Of a stretch of DNA of 13,810 bases, positions 4,837 through 13,024 are shown piece by piece (position 1 is the first letter of the stretch; each line of letters opens with the position of its first letter). The DNA comes from JAUPKT01 sp964427855. GTDB lineage: Bacteria; Desulfobacterota; Desulfomonilia; Desulfomonilales; Desulfomonilaceae. The notes under the pieces are model-generated. The model searched no databases. It had not been told where the DNA came from and saw nothing but the letters and a program-made list of their open reading frames with translations. A program made the position numbers and the translations under genes. Where the stretch lies: the NCBI GenBank assembly GCA_964427855.1, contig CAYRVH010000072.1, forward strand, positions 1 to 13,810, read 5' to 3'.

Positions 4837-7800
4837 TCAAGCAGTCCTCCGTTCTAATTCGGGGTGATCTTGGGCTTGCTGCGCCCTCACATGGTCGGGG
4901 ATCTCCGCGTCGAGTTGGCGGAAGATCTCTTCATCCGTGTAGTGTTTGAGGGAAATTGCGCCGGTGGGACACTTTGCATTGCACAGGCCGTCACCCTTGC
5001 AGAGCACAGGAATGACTCTTGCCTTCTTGCCTTTCGGCGTATCATGGAACTCTATCGCCCCGTACGTGCATGCCGTGATGCACGCCCCGCAGGAAATACA
5101 GGCATCGGCATTGACCTCGCATACCGAACCAGAAGCGGTGACAGAATCTTGTGACAGGAGCACTCCAACCCGGCCGGCCGCCCCATACGCTTGATTGATC
5201 GTTTCATGGAGATGCTTTGGATAGTGAGAGGCGCCGCACACGTAGATGCCCTCTGCTGCGAAATCCACGGGCCGTAATTTCACGTGGGCTTCTTGGAAGA
5301 ATCCTTCAGGGCTCAAGGCCACCTTGAACAATTGTGAGAGCGGTTGAATATCCGCCGCAGGAATTGCTGCTGCGGACAATATGAGGTAGTCGGCGTCCAG
5401 GACGAGCTGTTTCCCGAGAATAGGATCTGTTGCCGTGACTTTAAGCACCGATCGGCCGTCCTCTGATTCACCCTGTTCCACCACAGGTTTGTCCTCAGGC
5501 TCGTACCGTATAAACTTTACATCCTTGTTCGAAGCCTCTCGATAAAAATCCTCGCTGAAGCCATAGGTTCTCATATCACGAAATAGGATGTAAATATCCA
5601 TTTCCGGGTTGATGTCTTTGAGCTTGAGCGCATTCTTTATGGCGTGACTGCAGCAGACACGGGCGCAGTAGTCCCTCTCCTGATTCCTGCACCCGACGCA
5701 TTGGATGATGACGAGACTTTGACCAGTTGAGAGTCTCTCATCTTCGTGTGCGATGAGCGATTCCAACTCCAGCTGGGTCATGACACGCTCGTCCTGCCCG
5801 TAGAGGTATTCCGAAGGTTTATACTCCTCGGCGCCTGTGGCCAACACCGCGGCCCCGTGTTGAATTTGTCTTGTGCGTCCCTCTGTGGTGACGGTCGTGG
5901 AGAAATTTCCCACATAGCCTGAAACCGCTGTGATAACGGCATCTGTGATTACGTGCACACGAGGCTGCTGATAAATCCTTCGGACGAGATTGTCGAGGAA
6001 GCGCTGGACATCGAGGCCTTCGAGAGTGTAATAGATGCGCCTCGCCATACCCCCAAGATCATGATCCTTCTCCACCAGGAAAACCTCAAATCCTTGATTG
6101 GCGAGACTCAGGGACGCGGTCATCCCTGCGACGCCGCCGCCTACAACGAGGACCCTTTTGTCCACAGGCAAGTCGAATTCTTCCAATGGCTCGAGATAAC
6201 ACGCCCTGGCCACTGACATTCGTATAAGATCCTTTGCCTTGCGAGTGGCTTCTTCCTTTTCCTTAGAATGAACCCACGAACAATGTTCACGAATGTTCGC
6301 CATTTCGAACAAGTACGGATTGAGGCCCGCTTCCCTCAGCGTATCTCGAAAGATAGGCTCGTGGGTCCTGGGGGTACAGGCTGCCACGACGACGCGATTG
6401 AGATTTTTTTCCTTGATGGTGTCTGTTATTTGTTTGGCGGAGTTCGTGGCGCAGGAGAAGAGCTGCTCTTGGGCGTGCACCACATTCGGCAGAGAGAGCG
6501 CATATTCTACAGTAGAGGGGACGTTCACCACTCTTCCTATGTTCGCGCCGCAATGACAGATAAAAACTCCGACTCTCGGCTCTTCTTGGGCGACGTTATG
6601 CTCAGAAGGATATGTCCTCTCCTTGGACAACGCGCCGCGCCGATAAGACAGCAGCTCAGAGCATAGGGAGGCGGCTCCGCTGGCGCTGTACACAGACTCC
6701 GGGATGTCCATTGGACCCTGAAAACTTCCCGCGACGAAAATGCCAGGTCGCGAGGTTTGAATGGGGTTTGTGGGATTTGTTAAACAAAATCCATGAGGAT
6801 TCAAGTCGACGCCGAAGGTTTCCGCCAGCTTTTTGTGGTCTGAAGGCGGCTGGAGTCCGACAGACAGCACAACCATCTCAAATTCGGCCTCTTTGACTCC
6901 TGCCTCGTTGTCTGCGTATCGCAGCATGACGTTTTTGGTCTTTGGATCCTCTCGTACGATGGAAACGTAACTTCTCACAAAACGGACGCCGGGAAAATTC
7001 TGCGCCCGCTGGTAGAATCGCTCGAATCCTTTGCTATATGAACGTATGTCGTTGTGAAAGATTGTGCATTCAGCTCCTGCGTCGTGATCCTTTGTGAGGA
7101 TCACCTGCTTTTGCGTATATGCGCAGCATACTGCAGAACAATAGCTGCTGTTGCCGGGCGTCACACGTCTTGACCCGACGCAATGAACCCAAGCTATCTT
7201 TCGTGGATGCTTCCTGTCCGTCGCGCGCAGGATCTCTCCTTCATACGGACCAGTGGCGCATAGAAGCCTTTCGTATTCCAAACTCGTGACAACGTTTTCG
7301 AACTTGCCATATCCGTATTCCGGCCTTGCGTGCGGATCAAAGACCTCGTATCCGGGCGCGAGCACGATTGCCCCCACGTTTATTTGGAATGTCTCCGGTG
7401 GTTGATGAAGGTCTATGGCTCGATTCTTACACACCCCCTGGCAAATCGTACATTTTTGCCCCTCCAGATACAGGCATTTTGGGTGGATATAAGGCACGAG
7501 AGGAACGGCTTGGGCAAAGTATATGTGGACGGCCTTATTCTTGGAAATGTCCTGATTAAAGGGGTCCGCAACCGCGACGGGACAATACTCCATGCACGTC
7601 GTACAGCCCGTGCATGTGTCCTCTTTCACGTATCTGGGTTTCTTGGTGAGGGTGACCTTAAAGTCCCCCGCTTGACCCTGCACTCGTTCAACCTCGGTCA
7701 AGGTGAGGATTTGTATGTTTGGATGTCTCTTGCATTCAAGAAACTTCGGCGACTCGATGCACATGGAACAGTCATTTGTCGGAAAGGTCTTGTCAAGGTG

Positions 7801-7974
7801 CGCCATCTTGCCTCCGATGGCCGGCGACTTCTCGACCAAAAAGACCTTAAAACCTGCAGTTGCGAGATCAAGGGACGCCTGGATCCCGCTAATGCCGCCG
7901 CCGACGACCATGACGTCTCCGAAATGCCAGTCTTTGAACTTGCTGAGAACCTGCTCGTCGCACTCTTTTTCCAT
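4837..7974 (-). CDS. hdrA: Large HdrA-like flavoprotein with two FAD modules and several 4Fe-4S sites
   Basis: HdrA is the FAD/iron-sulfur core of heterodisulfide reductase complexes and related soluble electron-transfer or bifurcating complexes in anaerobes. This copy has 1045 residues, against roughly 650 for archaeal HdrA. Module 1 (residues 20-445) has the dinucleotide motif VGGGISG (24-30), an HdrA-type TFPTNDCSMC segment, a ferredoxin-like cluster C121/C124/C127/C131, and a second set C167/C175/C178/C182. Residues 466-600 match the usual HdrA N-terminal domain, with CHCG at 473 and AACTPRTHEPIF at 531-542. Module 2 starts at VGGGVAGM (611-618) and includes the Cys-rich QCVGCRN and CARVCC stretches (759-775). 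The C-terminus has a two-cluster ferredoxin domain: C959/C962/C965/C969 is complete, but the next motif reads CKGDGLCNAKCP, with Asp995 where Cys is expected. The ATG has GAGG 7 nt upstream. It leads the operon with mvhD. HdrB and HdrC are absent nearby, so the electron acceptor is unknown. Confidence 0.93.
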   Translation of the reverse strand: MEKECDEQVLSKFKDWHFGDVMVVGGGISGIQASLDLATAGFKVFLVEKSPAIGGKMAHLDKTFPTNDCSMCIESPKFLECKRHPNIQILTLTEVERVQGQAGDFKVTLTKKPRYVKEDTCTGCTTCMEYCPVAVADPFNQDISKNKAVHIYFAQAVPLVPYIHPKCLYLEGQKCTICQGVCKNRAIDLHQPPETFQINVGAIVLAPGYEVFDPHARPEYGYGKFENVVTSLEYERLLCATGPYEGEILRATDRKHPRKIAWVHCVGSRRVTPGNSSYCSAVCCAYTQKQVILTKDHDAGAECTIFHNDIRSYSKGFERFYQRAQNFPGVRFVRSYVSIVREDPKTKNVMLRYADNEAGVKEAEFEMVVLSVGLQPPSDHKKLAETFGVDLNPHGFCLTNPTNPIQTSRPGIFVAGSFQGPMDIPESVYSASGAASLCSELLSYRRGALSKERTYPSEHNVAQEEPRVGVFICHCGANIGRVVNVPSTVEYALSLPNVVHAQEQLFSCATNSAKQITDTIKEKNLNRVVVAACTPRTHEPIFRDTLREAGLNPYLFEMANIREHCSWVHSKEKEEATRKAKDLIRMSVARACYLEPLEEFDLPVDKRVLVVGGGVAGMTASLSLANQGFEVFLVEKDHDLGGMARRIYYTLEGLDVQRFLDNLVRRIYQQPRVHVITDAVITAVSGYVGNFSTTVTTEGRTRQIQHGAAVLATGAEEYKPSEYLYGQDERVMTQLELESLIAHEDERLSTGQSLVIIQCVGCRNQERDYCARVCCSHAIKNALKLKDINPEMDIYILFRDMRTYGFSEDFYREASNKDVKFIRYEPEDKPVVEQGESEDGRSVLKVTATDPILGKQLVLDADYLILSAAAIPAADIQPLSQLFKVALSPEGFFQEAHVKLRPVDFAAEGIYVCGASHYPKHLHETINQAYGAAGRVGVLLSQDSVTASGSVCEVNADACISCGACITACTYGAIEFHDTPKGKKARVIPVLCKGDGLCNAKCPTGAISLKHYTDEEIFRQLDAEIPDHVRAQQAQDHPELERRTA

Positions 7975-8275
7975 GATGAAACCTCGTGAGGAGATTCCGA
8001 TTCACCAAGGGATCGGAAGTTTTTACAGCCTGATCTCTCGCCGCAGACGGGTTCAAGCTGTCAGATGTTATGTCGAATACCTGTCGCCTTGGCTCATGAG
8101 CGGCGCTGGAAGAGATTTTTAAGGGCGTATGAGAAAAATGAGGATAGGAAAGAGTCTTCCGGTTTGGCTCTGAGCCTACCAAGCACGGGCAGCTGGCTTT
8201 GAGGCGCGTCAGGTGAAACCGAAAAACCGATACATGAAAAAGCTCCTCGCGCGTAGGGGGGAGATAGACATGTGT

Positions 8276-8303
8276 ATCATATCATGAAAAATCTATGTGT
8301 CAA
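8276..8303 (-). promoter_or_regulatory. Strong sigma-70-like promoter for hdrA-mvhD
   Basis: On the minus strand TTGACA (8303-8298) matches the -35 consensus fully. After a 16-bp spacer comes TATGAT (8281-8276), five of six matches to the -10 consensus. Transcription would start near 8269. It is the best promoter match I found in the window and it points at hdrA. Confidence 0.65.
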
Positions 8304-8446
8304 ATAGAAAAAGCCTATATCAGGATGCGTCCTGACAATATTGTAATTACATTATGTTATAGTGATTATAGTGGCCAGAGGTGCATTGCGGTGCGGCGGC
8401 ACGAGTTCATTATAGGGAACAACATCACCCGTCTGTGCAGCGCCGG

Positions 8447-8470
8447 AGGGGCGAAAGATTTTTCGCCCCT
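8447..8470. repeat. Perfect 10-bp hairpin, probable dispersed intergenic repeat
   Basis: AGGGGCGAAA (8447-8456) pairs exactly with TTTCGCCCCT (8461-8470) around a GATT loop. CCGTC (8429-8433) and GACGG (8474-8478) can close an outer stem. It resembles the GTAGGGGCGAA...TTCGCCCCTAC palindromes common between genes in environmental bacteria (from memory). It sits downstream of the ferredoxin gene and may end that transcript, but no T-tract follows on either strand. Confidence 0.45.
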
Positions 8471-8569
8471 ACTGACGGTACATGGCCACATTCTTGGGGC
8501 TGACGTGGATGACACAGCGGGGCTCACATTGATCCTCACTTGAAAGGCCCCTTATAGCCTCCGAGACGT

Positions 8570-8755
8570 CTATATCTCGTTCACCGCAATTGCCTCTTCC
8601 GGACATACTGCGACGCAAGATTCGCAGCCCAGGCAGTCTGCTGGATTGGCAACCACCACTTCGTTATTCTCCACGGCGAAGACATCGGCAGGACAGACGT
8701 CTGCACACTCTCGACACTGTTTGCATTTTTTCTCGTCTATTTTTGGGAAGTACAT
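8570..8755 (-). CDS. 2[4Fe-4S] ferredoxin
   Basis: This 61-residue protein is a bacterial low-potential ferredoxin of the clostridial type. The two cluster motifs are complete: C11/C14/C17 plus C21 (CKQCRECADVCP) and C41/C44/C47 plus C51 (CLGCESCVAVCP). Length and pseudo-twofold symmetry are normal for the family. It would carry single electrons between cytoplasmic oxidoreductases. It is the last gene of a minus-strand cluster, 33 nt after the EamA transporter gene. The ribosome site is weak (AAAGGA about 12 nt before the ATG), so the level may depend on upstream translation. The hdrA operon lies next downstream in the same direction but has its own promoter; a ferredoxin is a plausible HdrA partner, which is inference from proximity only. 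Confidence 0.92.
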   Translation of the reverse strand: MYFPKIDEKKCKQCRECADVCPADVFAVENNEVVVANPADCLGCESCVAVCPEEAIAVNEI

Positions 8756-8788
8756 CTATGAATCTTATCCTTTCCAAGGAGTTAGTGT

Positions 8789-9703
8789 TTACTTCCCCTG
8801 TCGTATAATCGCAGGGGTCAACGGATCTTTTTCTTGATATACTTGCAGGAGAACGATTGCGGCGATCACGACCGCAGCGCCAAGGGCCTGCAGCAGCGTC
8901 ACTGTTTCGCCGAGGTAGAGATACGCGACCACGCCTGAGGCAAGCGGCTCCAACGTGGCGGTAATCATAGCTCTCGTGGACCTTACGTAGTTGATGCCGA
9001 CAAAATACAGGCCGAATGGAGCAATGGTGCCGACTATTATGACAAAGACGATATGCTCCCACGCGCCGAGGCTGTAACCTGCATCCATAAAATCCAGGGG
9101 CGGATAAATGATGTTCCAGACAATTGCGGAAATCAAGAGAGCGTAAAACGTAGCAGTCCAAGGGTTGTACCGGTGCATGACCTTCTCGCCCACAAGGGCG
9201 TACGCCGCGTAGCATACCGCTGCGCTCAGTCCTCCGATGATCCCCCAGAAATTCATCTGAAATATCGCCACGTCGTAGCCGCCGACCACCAAATAGCAGC
9301 CTCCGAAGGCCAACACAAGTGAGACAACTTTGTAGATGGCAAGGCGTTCTCCCCAGCAGCACACGGCATACATGGCCACAAAAAACGGAGCAAGATATTG
9401 CAGCAACACCGCTGACATGACGTTCATCTGACTGATGGTAAAAAAATAGGTGAACTGGACGCTGGCCATGAGCATACCTATGGCCGAAATCAGCGGCAGA
9501 TCAGCCAGCCTCACTACCAGTAAGTCCCGTCTAAAAAACAGGAAAAACAGCCCCAAAAGCAGAGAGGCGACGGTTACCCTGACCTGCACAAGGGCTGAGG
9601 GCGTGAGGCCCCCTTGCAGGACGCTCTTTGCAGCAGCACCCGAGGCCGCCCAGCACAGCGCCGCCGTCGTCACACACAGATACCCGATTTGCTGCGAGCG
9701 CAC
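8789..9703 (-). CDS. EamA/DMT-family inner-membrane transporter
   Basis: This 304-residue protein has about ten hydrophobic helices arranged as two EamA repeats (residues 7-140 and 153-289), the standard size and layout for the drug/metabolite transporter superfamily. The second repeat ends with the family signature LEPLASGVVAYLYLGE (251-266). Members export or import amino acids, nucleosides and other small metabolites; the substrate cannot be read from sequence. The start is a GTG at 9703-9701, 17 nt after the glutaredoxin-like gene. It has no clear ribosome site, so translation may be coupled to that gene. The first helix begins at residue 7, which leaves no room for a later start. It lies between glutaredoxin-like and ferredoxin genes in one apparent operon, and the redox link to a transporter is unexplained. 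Confidence 0.9.
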   Translation of the reverse strand: MRSQQIGYLCVTTAALCWAASGAAAKSVLQGGLTPSALVQVRVTVASLLLGLFFLFFRRDLLVVRLADLPLISAIGMLMASVQFTYFFTISQMNVMSAVLLQYLAPFFVAMYAVCCWGERLAIYKVVSLVLAFGGCYLVVGGYDVAIFQMNFWGIIGGLSAAVCYAAYALVGEKVMHRYNPWTATFYALLISAIVWNIIYPPLDFMDAGYSLGAWEHIVFVIIVGTIAPFGLYFVGINYVRSTRAMITATLEPLASGVVAYLYLGETVTLLQALGAAVVIAAIVLLQVYQEKDPLTPAIIRQGK

Positions 9704-9720
9704 GGGATTGCATCAACGCA

Positions 9721-9993
9721 TCACGAGTCGCCTGACGCTCCACGGGACGCGCCTACAGCCTCGCGAATCTCGTCCTCTCGGTACCCGACGATGACTTTGT
9801 CGCCGATGATCAGCGTCGGGAATGCACATCTGTTCGTCAATCGCTTTATTTCATCCAATACTTCGTTGCGCTCTGTTTCGGGGAGTAGATCAACATCGGT
9901 GAATTCATATTCGATTCCGCATTCTCCCAACAACCTTTTGCACGACTTACAATGGCTGCACGTGCTCAAGGAATACAGTTTACATTTTTCCAT
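9721..9993 (-). CDS. Glutaredoxin-like thiol-disulfide protein
   Basis: This 90-residue protein has the thioredoxin-fold pattern of small glutaredoxins: a beta strand (KCKLYSL), the active-site motif C12-S-H-C15, a helix, and the cis-proline segment AFPTLIIGD with P59, followed by the VIVGY strand and a C-terminal helix. Extra cysteines C4, C18, C25 and C56 are present; C18 lies just after the active site. Such proteins reduce disulfides or act as electron donors to reductases. In anaerobes their reductant may be thioredoxin reductase rather than glutathione. AAAGGAG stands about 7 nt before the ATG, a strong ribosome site. It is the first gene of the three-gene minus-strand cluster. The Ser/Gly-rich tail (GASRGASGDS) is probably disordered. 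Confidence 0.88.
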   Translation of the reverse strand: MEKCKLYSLSTCSHCKSCKRLLGECGIEYEFTDVDLLPETERNEVLDEIKRLTNRCAFPTLIIGDKVIVGYREDEIREAVGASRGASGDS

Positions 9994-10231
9994 ATAGTCG
10001 CTCCTTTACTCCGCGACGCGAACGGCGTCCGGGCATATTATACGGAAGTTAACACCTCGACGCAGAGAAGGAAATACCTTTTGTGGTAATTGCCGCACAC
10101 TCGGGTATTACTGAGAAGTCATTTGGCGAGGACGGGTCAGCAGGCCCTAGGCTGCACGCCTCGAACGATTATTACTATTAACATATAAGTAACCATAATC
10201 ACATATTATTGTATTAATTACAAATGCATCA

Positions 10232-10261
10232 TTGAAAATAGCTGTTTGATTGTGATAAGAT
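10232..10261 (+). promoter_or_regulatory. Candidate ftsK promoter
   Basis: TTGAAA (10232-10237, five of six) is followed after 18 bp by TAAGAT (10256-10261, four of six). It stands 90 bp before the ftsK start, at the edge of the AT-rich stretch. The -10 match is moderate. Confidence 0.35.
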
Positions 10262-10284
10262 ACATTAAGAAACTCAATAAAAGT

Positions 10285-10328
10285 CTGTTTCAGATGTCTC
10301 AGACGCGGCGTCCGCGCCGCTGAAGCAG
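10285..10328 (+). promoter_or_regulatory. Structured 5' leader element of ftsK
   Basis: An outer stem pairs CTGTTTCA (10285-10292) with TGAAGCAG (10321-10328), eight pairs including one G-U. An inner stem pairs GCGGCG (10305-10310) with CGCCGC (10315-10320) around a TCCG loop. The 12 unpaired bases on the 5' side contain GTC-TCA-GAC, which could form a third small hairpin. The ribosome site GGGAGGA starts six bases after the outer stem, so folding could affect ftsK translation. Confidence 0.35.
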
Positions 10329-10351
10329 CCCCAGGGAGGAAGTTCATTGGC

Positions 10352-13024
10352 ATGGCAGCGTTGACGCATACAAAGGGGTCGATTGCGGGTGAGCATGACA
10401 AGGGATCGGCGGCCCCTCATCGCCGCTCTCGCGTCTTCTTTGCTTTGGTTCTTCTTTCCGCATGCGCTTTTGTCATGTTTTCGCTCGTCTCCTATGACCC
10501 TCGCGATCCCTGTTTTAATACGGCGACCCAGCGCGAGGATGTGTCTAATTTATGCGGCCTTTTTGGATCCTACCTTGCCGACGGATTGGTGCAGTTGCTC
10601 GGGTGGGCCTCAATTATGGTACCTGTCGGATTGTTCCTGGCGGCGTTGCGGCTTATGAGAGGTCCAGGCCTGTTCCTTCGGGCGCCGGAAATCGGCATGT
10701 ATTGTTTGTTGCTCTCCGGGGTTGCAATTGCTTTGGAACGCGTGTTCCGGCTATTTCCTCAGGGTATGGGCAGCAGTCAGCCAGGCGGCGCGCTGGGCTC
10801 TTTTCTCCACGGTCTTCTCGAGAGATACGTCGGCGCGGCTGGCGAATTGGTCTTGGTTTGCACTGTTGTGGTGCTTTGCGCATTCTATTTCAGCAATGCG
10901 GCGCTTCACGATTATTGGGGTCGCGTGCTGTCAGGCCGTTGTTGGATGGCTGGCATCGGCGCGTGCCTCCGGCTCCTGGCCAGGGGAGTGGGTTTTATAA
11001 AGACCAGCTTGTGTCAAGGGCTGTTCACACGCGGCCGGCAGTCGGTCGCCGGGTCGCGGCCCCAGGGCGTTGAAGCGGCGGCTGCCGTGTGTCCCGCGCC
11101 GTCGGAGATTGTAATTCACGGCGCCGCCGGCAACCACGATATCGGGATTCATGAGCTTGAACGGGTTTCCTGCCTCCCCAAAGGGGATATACCCGGCGTG
11201 GATTGCGACGCCGTCGGAGCGGATGTGAAAAGAAGGGGGACATCCTTCCACGAAAGGCAACAGCGCTTCCTGGATCGCATCAAGGCATTCCCGTGGAAGC
11301 CTTTGGAACAGCCCCGAGAACAGGAAGCGCATACACAGCCGGCGCAAGAAGAACAGAAGGCCCTCGGAGGCGTCTGTGAAAGGGCTGCGGACGTCGAAGC
11401 GTCCACGCCCTTTGATGAGTCCTTGTCATGCTGCCAGAGCCAGGACGAACCAGATACAAGAGCCGTAGGGGGTATCAGAGTTTCGGAGCGTGCAGACGCG
11501 TCGCTGCACAAAACCGCCCTTGAGCAGATTTCGGCGCCCGAGCGAGACGACTACATCTATCCGCCCCTGGACCTCTTGGATGAGCCTCAGATTTCAGGAC
11601 GTTCAGTGGACAAGGCTTTACTCGAGACTAATGCTCACATATTGACGCAGAAATTGGCGGAGTTAGGCATCCAGGGCCAAGTTGTGGAAATACACCCCGG
11701 CCCGGTCATTACCATGTATGAGCTGGCGCTTGCGCCTGGAATTCCATTGCGCAAGGTGCTCAGCACTGCTGATGATTTGGCTATGGCGCTGAAATCGGGC
11801 TCCACTCGGGTAGTGGCGCCAATACCGGGCAAAGATACCGTGGGCATTGAAGTCCCTAATCTGTATAGGGAAATTGTGTATTTCAGAGAGATTATAGAAT
11901 CTGAAGTCTTCGCAAAGTCCAAAGAACCCCTGAAGGTGGCACTGGGCAAAGGTATCGACGGCGAGCCGTTTGCGACGAGTCTCACGAAGATGCCGCACCT
12001 CCTCATCGCCGGCGCGACGGGTACGGGAAAATCCGTGGGCTTGAACTGCCTCATCTGCTCATGGCTCATGTGTTGCCACCCGGATGACGTGAAATTCCTC
12101 ATGGTTGACCCCAAGAAGTTGGAGCTTTCCTATTATCAGGACATTCCCCACCTCATTCATCCGGTGGTCACGGATGCTGAAAAGGTTCCCCGGGTTTTAT
12201 CGTGGGCGATTCGTGAGATGGAGCGGCGATACGACCTGTTGAGCAAGGCAGGGGCGAAGAACATTGAGGGGTACAACCTAAAGGTGTCGTCGGGAGAAAT
12301 AACCGCTGAGGACGGGGAAAAGTCGCCGGAGAAGCTCCCATACATTGTGATCATTGTTGACGAGCTCGCGGAGTTGATGATGGTCGCGGCAAAGGACATC
12401 GAGATTTCGATCGCCCGCCTTGCCCAAATGGCTCGCGCGTCCGGCATTCACCTCATCTTGGCGACTCAGCGGCCGTCGGTGGATGTCATCACCGGCGTGA
12501 TCAAGGCTAATTTTCCGGCTCGCATCTCTTTTCAGGTGTCTGCCAAACCAGACTCCCGCACGATCTTGGATACCACCGGCGCGGAAAACCTTCTTGGCAT
12601 GGGGGATATGTTGTTCCTGCCGCCGGGAACGGCAAAGCTTCGGCGGCTCCACGGCGCATACGTGTCAGAAAATGAGATCAGGCGTATTGCCGACTTTATC
12701 AAGGCGCAGCGGTCGCCAGTGTATCTCCAAGAGATCACGAGGCACGTTTCAGAGGAGGATAAGGGGAACCAGACGCTGGACCTTATGGCTGACGAGAAAT
12801 ATGACGAGGCGGTGGAGTTGGTAACCAGGCTTGGCCACGCGTCCATCTCGCTCATACAGCGCCACATGAGGATAGGATACAATAGAGCTGCCCGCATCAT
12901 CGAGATGATGGAATCAGAAGGCATCATCGGGCCGTCTGACGGCACGAGTCGTCCTCGGGAAGTGCTCGTGGGCTCTCTGGCCCATATCCCGGACGGAGAA
13001 GACAGGCCCTACGCAGGCGTTTAG
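10352..13024 (+). CDS. ftsK: FtsK/SpoIIIE DNA translocase
   Basis: FtsK pumps DNA through the closing septum and coordinates chromosome segregation with division. This 890-residue protein has the full family layout. Four membrane helices lie at about 28-47, 79-100, 113-131 and 163-183. A poorly conserved polar linker spans about 225-395, rich in Glu, Gln and Ala. The alpha domain begins near 400 with the typical YIYPPLDLL. The RecA-like motor has Walker A GATGTGKS (554-561), Walker B YIVIIVDELAEL (664-675) and the family signature ATQRPSVDVITGVIKANFPA (704-723). The C-terminal gamma winged helix (about 812-878, with ISLIQRHMRIGYNRAARIIE) would read orienting DNA sequences and contact XerD. 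The ATG has GGAGG 12 nt upstream, a long spacing, but no better in-frame start exists and the first helix fits. The length is within the usual 750-900 for this type. The lolA gene that often follows ftsK in proteobacteria is absent here. Confidence 0.97.
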   Translation: MAALTHTKGSIAGEHDKGSAAPHRRSRVFFALVLLSACAFVMFSLVSYDPRDPCFNTATQREDVSNLCGLFGSYLADGLVQLLGWASIMVPVGLFLAALRLMRGPGLFLRAPEIGMYCLLLSGVAIALERVFRLFPQGMGSSQPGGALGSFLHGLLERYVGAAGELVLVCTVVVLCAFYFSNAALHDYWGRVLSGRCWMAGIGACLRLLARGVGFIKTSLCQGLFTRGRQSVAGSRPQGVEAAAAVCPAPSEIVIHGAAGNHDIGIHELERVSCLPKGDIPGVDCDAVGADVKRRGTSFHERQQRFLDRIKAFPWKPLEQPREQEAHTQPAQEEQKALGGVCERAADVEASTPFDESLSCCQSQDEPDTRAVGGIRVSERADASLHKTALEQISAPERDDYIYPPLDLLDEPQISGRSVDKALLETNAHILTQKLAELGIQGQVVEIHPGPVITMYELALAPGIPLRKVLSTADDLAMALKSGSTRVVAPIPGKDTVGIEVPNLYREIVYFREIIESEVFAKSKEPLKVALGKGIDGEPFATSLTKMPHLLIAGATGTGKSVGLNCLICSWLMCCHPDDVKFLMVDPKKLELSYYQDIPHLIHPVVTDAEKVPRVLSWAIREMERRYDLLSKAGAKNIEGYNLKVSSGEITAEDGEKSPEKLPYIVIIVDELAELMMVAAKDIEISIARLAQMARASGIHLILATQRPSVDVITGVIKANFPARISFQVSAKPDSRTILDTTGAENLLGMGDMLFLPPGTAKLRRLHGAYVSENEIRRIADFIKAQRSPVYLQEITRHVSEEDKGNQTLDLMADEKYDEAVELVTRLGHASISLIQRHMRIGYNRAARIIEMMESEGIIGPSDGTSRPREVLVGSLAHIPDGEDRPYAGV

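Larger units (their letters stand above)
7975..8569. other. Intergenic region holding the hdrA promoter, long leader and a hairpin repeat
   Basis: No convincing gene is present. The promoter at 8276-8303 fires leftwards, leaving a leader of about 295 nt before hdrA. Within that leader CGGTTT (8160-8165) pairs with AAACCG (8216-8221), enclosing a small GGCTC-T-GAGCC hairpin (8166-8176), so the RNA may fold into a closed multi-stem element. I could not match it to a known riboswitch class. The hairpin at 8447-8470 lies between the ferredoxin gene and this promoter. The stretch 8320-8370 is AT-rich. Confidence 0.5.
9994..10351. other. Divergent intergenic region between the glutaredoxin-like gene and ftsK
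   Basis: No gene is seen. On the minus strand a perfect TATAAT (10042-10037) lies 44 bp before the glutaredoxin-like start, but no good -35 box accompanies it. The stretch 10160-10270 is strikingly AT-rich compared with its surroundings. The right part carries a candidate ftsK promoter and a structured leader, listed separately. Confidence 0.5.

Noticed and set aside
8160..8221. Known riboswitch (cyclic-di-GMP class I or similar) in the hdrA leader
   Set aside because: Some short strings look similar on the minus strand, but the conserved core and tetraloop-receptor pattern could not be reproduced, so only an unnamed structure is noted.
8295..8543. 82-codon plus-strand frame upstream of hdrA
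   Set aside because: It lies across the hdrA promoter and the palindromic repeat at 8447-8470, has no ribosome site, and part of its translation is repeat-derived.
10160..10270. Replication origin in the AT-rich stretch before ftsK
   Set aside because: No convincing DnaA boxes (TTATCCACA) were found; AT-richness fits a promoter region.
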